Origin: an uncultured Clostridia bacterium
Lineage (GTDB): Bacteria > Bacillota > Clostridia > TANB77 > CAG-508
Assembly: GCA_934162205.1 (NCBI GenBank)
Contig: CAKPIA010000005.1
Span: 42,911 to 106,910, forward strand
Direction of reading: 5' to 3'
DNA: 64,000 nt
Position numbers and translations under genes: made by a program. How positions within the stretch are numbered: position 1 is the stretch's first letter; each line of letters starts with the position of its first letter. Below are positions 61,987-64,000 of the stretch, piece after piece. Under the pieces are notes generated by a model. That model was not told the DNA's origin. It saw nothing but the letters and a program-made list of their open reading frames with translations, and did not search any database.

Positions 61987-64000
61987 TTAAAATCCATTTG
62001 TAACTCCATTTATTGTTGCATTTTGAAGTGTAACAACCCCTGGTGAATCATTTTGTATTGCATATGTAGTACCAGAAATAGTTCCACCTGTTATGGTTAA
62101 ATTTGCTATATTATATATTGCCTTTCCTAATCCTGCTGTTGCACTTATATCTCCACCATATATATTTAATACAGATAAATTATTTATTGCCACCGATGTT
62201 TCTGAAATACACTTAAGTATTCCACCATATATATTTGTTGTCCCTTCGTTATATATAACATTATAAGCTGATGCACTTCCTGCATATAAAGTTCCTTTTT
62301 TTATGTCTATAGTTGCTCCACTCCAATTAGTTATAACTCTGTTATTACAAGCTGTCATATCTCCACCATCAATTGTCATTTTTCCTGTATTAGAAATTAT
62401 TGACATTTCTGTAGAATAGCTACTATATACTCCTCCTGTTATGTTTGTTGTTCCTTCATTTCTTATAATGTTACGTGCTGTTGAAGTATTAGCATTAAAT
62501 GTTCCTCCACTTATATTTAATGTTCCTCCACTATAATTTGTAAAAATCCTATTATTTACAACATTAAATGTTCCTCCAGTTACAGTCATTGTTCCACCAG
62601 ATTGGTTAGATACTATTGATGAGTTTGTTGATGTTCCTTCTATTATAGCATTACCACTTATAGTTACTTGACCTAAATTGTAAATAACATTTGTTGCTGA
62701 CGTTGTTCCATTATATGCTTTTCCTTGTGACATATATATTTTTCCAACAGCATAATTATTGAAAACTTTATTTTTATTAGAAACTAATTCTCCGTTTGTA
62801 ACATTTACAGTTCCTTTGTTTGATATACATGCTGCACTTGAAGAATTTGAAATTATTTTTCCTCCCATTATATTAACTTGTGTATTTTCATATGTTGTAA
62901 TTGCTGCATTTCCTTCTCCCTCTACTGTACCATCATGAACATTTATAGTACCTCTATTTGAGAAACATGCACTTTTGGCAGCTGTACATTTTACATATCC
63001 TGATTTAACATTTACTGTTCCATAGTTCAAACAAGCATTAGATGATGAATTTATTAATGTTCCATTTGTAATATCCAAATTTCCTCTATTTGTTATTTTT
63101 CCAGTTACAGTCTTACCATTTAAATTTAATACAATATTTTTTCCCTCTGGTACTGTTACATTTTCAGTTTGGTTTATACATACAATTACAGTTCCACTAG
63201 ATGAAATTGCATTAACAGCATCTGTTATTGAACTATAATACGTATTTTCAACTTTTGCTACTGCTGCCATTTCTGTAACTGTACATGATTTTACTTCTGA
63301 TACATTTCCAACATTATCTTTTACCCATATATAATAGGTTCCTCCTGACGAAATTTTACTCGTAAAAGTACTAGATGTAGAACTTAACCATGTTACATTT
63401 GTTGATGTTGGTGTTGTAGAATTTGTACTTATATAATATCCTGAAATACCACTTCCTGCATTATCAGTTGTACCTGTTACTGTAATAGTCTCTGTATTTC
63501 CTGTAAATATAATACTTGGTGAAGTAATTGTACCTAATAAAGGTTTGTCTTTATCTATATTTTTTATATCTAATGTTCCAGCTCCTCCTATGTTAATTCC
63601 GTCTGTATAAATATAATAGATTGTACAATTGTCACTTACAGTAAAACCACTACTATATGCCGTACTAGTCATATTTGGCATTGTTCCATTTGTTGTATAT
63701 CTTGTTGTAAATCCACTCTTTGTTGGTAATGTTACTGTTACATTTCCACTTGTCCAGCCTGTTGGTGTATAACTTGCTGTTCCTGCTGTTTCTATTGTTC
63801 CTGTTCCTTTACTTACTGTTCCTTGTTTTGTATTTCCTGCATTATCTTTTGCTTCTACTGTTATTGTATGGTTTGTGGTCTGAGCTAATTTATCCCATTT
63901 ATATGTTCCACTTGCTTGATATTCTGTCCAACTTCCACTATCTAATTTAAATCTATATCCTGCTATTCCACTGCTTCCACTTGTTGAAGTAGCATCTGCA
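61987..64000 (-). CDS. C-terminal part of a large repetitive surface protein
   Basis: The frame is open to the window edge, giving at least 670 residues; an internal ATG at 63681 is not the true start. The visible N-terminal part carries Ig-like modules: GYRFKLDSGSWTEYQ, HTITVEAKDNAGNT, then YTPTGWTSGNVTVTLPTKSG and ITVTGTTDNAGSGISGYYIS, typical of repeated adhesin domains. From about 160 residues after that, units of 25-35 residues with NxGTxNITGGxF repeat to the end, a predicted beta solenoid. No sorting signal or anchor follows. Rich in Thr, Ser, Asn and Gly. Codon use is strongly skewed to A-ending Thr and Gly codons. Confidence 0.78.
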   Translation of the reverse strand, partial: ADATSTSGSSGIAGYRFKLDSGSWTEYQASGTYKWDKLAQTTNHTITVEAKDNAGNTKQGTVSKGTGTIETAGTASYTPTGWTSGNVTVTLPTKSGFTTRYTTNGTMPNMTSTAYSSGFTVSDNCTIYYIYTDGINIGGAGTLDIKNIDKDKPLLGTITSPSIIFTGNTETITVTGTTDNAGSGISGYYISTNSTTPTSTNVTWLSSTSSTFTSKISSGGTYYIWVKDNVGNVSEVKSCTVTEMAAVAKVENTYYSSITDAVNAISSSGTVIVCINQTENVTVPEGKNIVLNLNGKTVTGKITNRGNLDITNGTLINSSSNACLNYGTVNVKSGYVKCTAAKSACFSNRGTINVHDGTVEGEGNAAITTYENTQVNIMGGKIISNSSSAACISNKGTVNVTNGELVSNKNKVFNNYAVGKIYMSQGKAYNGTTSATNVIYNLGQVTISGNAIIEGTSTNSSIVSNQSGGTMTVTGGTFNVVNNRIFTNYSGGTLNISGGTFNANTSTARNIIRNEGTTNITGGVYSSYSTEMSIISNTGKMTIDGGDMTACNNRVITNWSGATIDIKKGTLYAGSASAYNVIYNEGTTNIYGGILKCISETSVAINNLSVLNIYGGDISATAGLGKAIYNIANLTITGGTISGTTYAIQNDSPGVVTLQNATINGVTNGF

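Overview
The window is very A+T-rich DNA from a low-GC Gram-positive bacterium, most likely an anaerobic, endospore-forming member of the class Clostridia. Evidence: a tmRNA of Firmicutes type, hrcA-grpE-dnaK-dnaJ and groES-groEL behind CIRCE operators, the order rlmN-prpC-prkC-rsgA-rpe, L28 and zinc-type L31, rubrerythrin, sortase, VanW-domain proteins, and a 24-residue SpoVM-like peptide. Almost every gene lies on the minus strand. Species cannot be named from this.

Layout. 1-6.7 kb is accessory DNA: a GH2 glycosidase, a glycerophosphodiesterase, a decayed small operon with an internally deleted phosphatase, three unrecognised proteins and a DUF1064 nuclease-like protein, with a short sequence block recurring at three gene junctions. 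6.7-11.4 kb is mutS, a small HTH protein and miaB. 11.5-12.4 kb is a RAYT transposase gene flanked by inverted copies of a 31-nt palindrome that recurs at 16.7 and 56.4 kb. 12.4-16.6 kb is an envelope operon (O-antigen-ligase-like protein, Ig/FN3 protein, FN3-VanW protein). Then come rpmE, a 53-residue membrane peptide, a frameshifted VanW gene behind a 113-nt palindrome, a DacF-type carboxypeptidase, an MFS-like protein and a HAD hydrolase. 22.4-23.9 kb holds a broken dinD beside the tmRNA gene. 24.2-28.1 kb is rubrerythrin, clpX, clpP and tig. 28.2-28.8 kb is rpmB facing a small operon of a 49-residue membrane protein and spoVM. 29-34.2 kb is a tandem pair of giant pilin-like surface proteins sharing an apparently identical 815-bp front end. 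Then nth, a 44-residue Cys-rich peptide, and a bactofilin-like membrane protein.

36.7-42.2 kb is rpe, rsgA, prkC, prpC and rlmN (Ser/Thr signalling plus ribosome maturation). 42.2-43.6 kb is a sortase next to a surface protein carrying an IPTTG sorting signal. 43.7-50.6 kb is the complete class I heat-shock set. 50.8-54.6 kb is a four-gene operon of an SPFH protein and three Tim44-like membrane proteins, all ending in zinc ribbons. pyrG follows, with a promoter and a terminator-like leader hairpin. 56.5-59.9 kb is a three-component glycosylation operon (GtrA, GtrB-like, multi-spanning transferase), the last frameshifted. 60-64 kb is a GH25 lysozyme with four repeats and the C-terminal two kilobases of a large surface protein that runs off the window.

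Themes: heavy investment in cell-surface proteins; several gene breakages by single-base indels or small deletions (phosphatase, VanW, dinD, Gtr transferase, perhaps the ligase start); and three kinds of dispersed, foldable repeat. Identifications rest on motif reading by eye; no database search was run.
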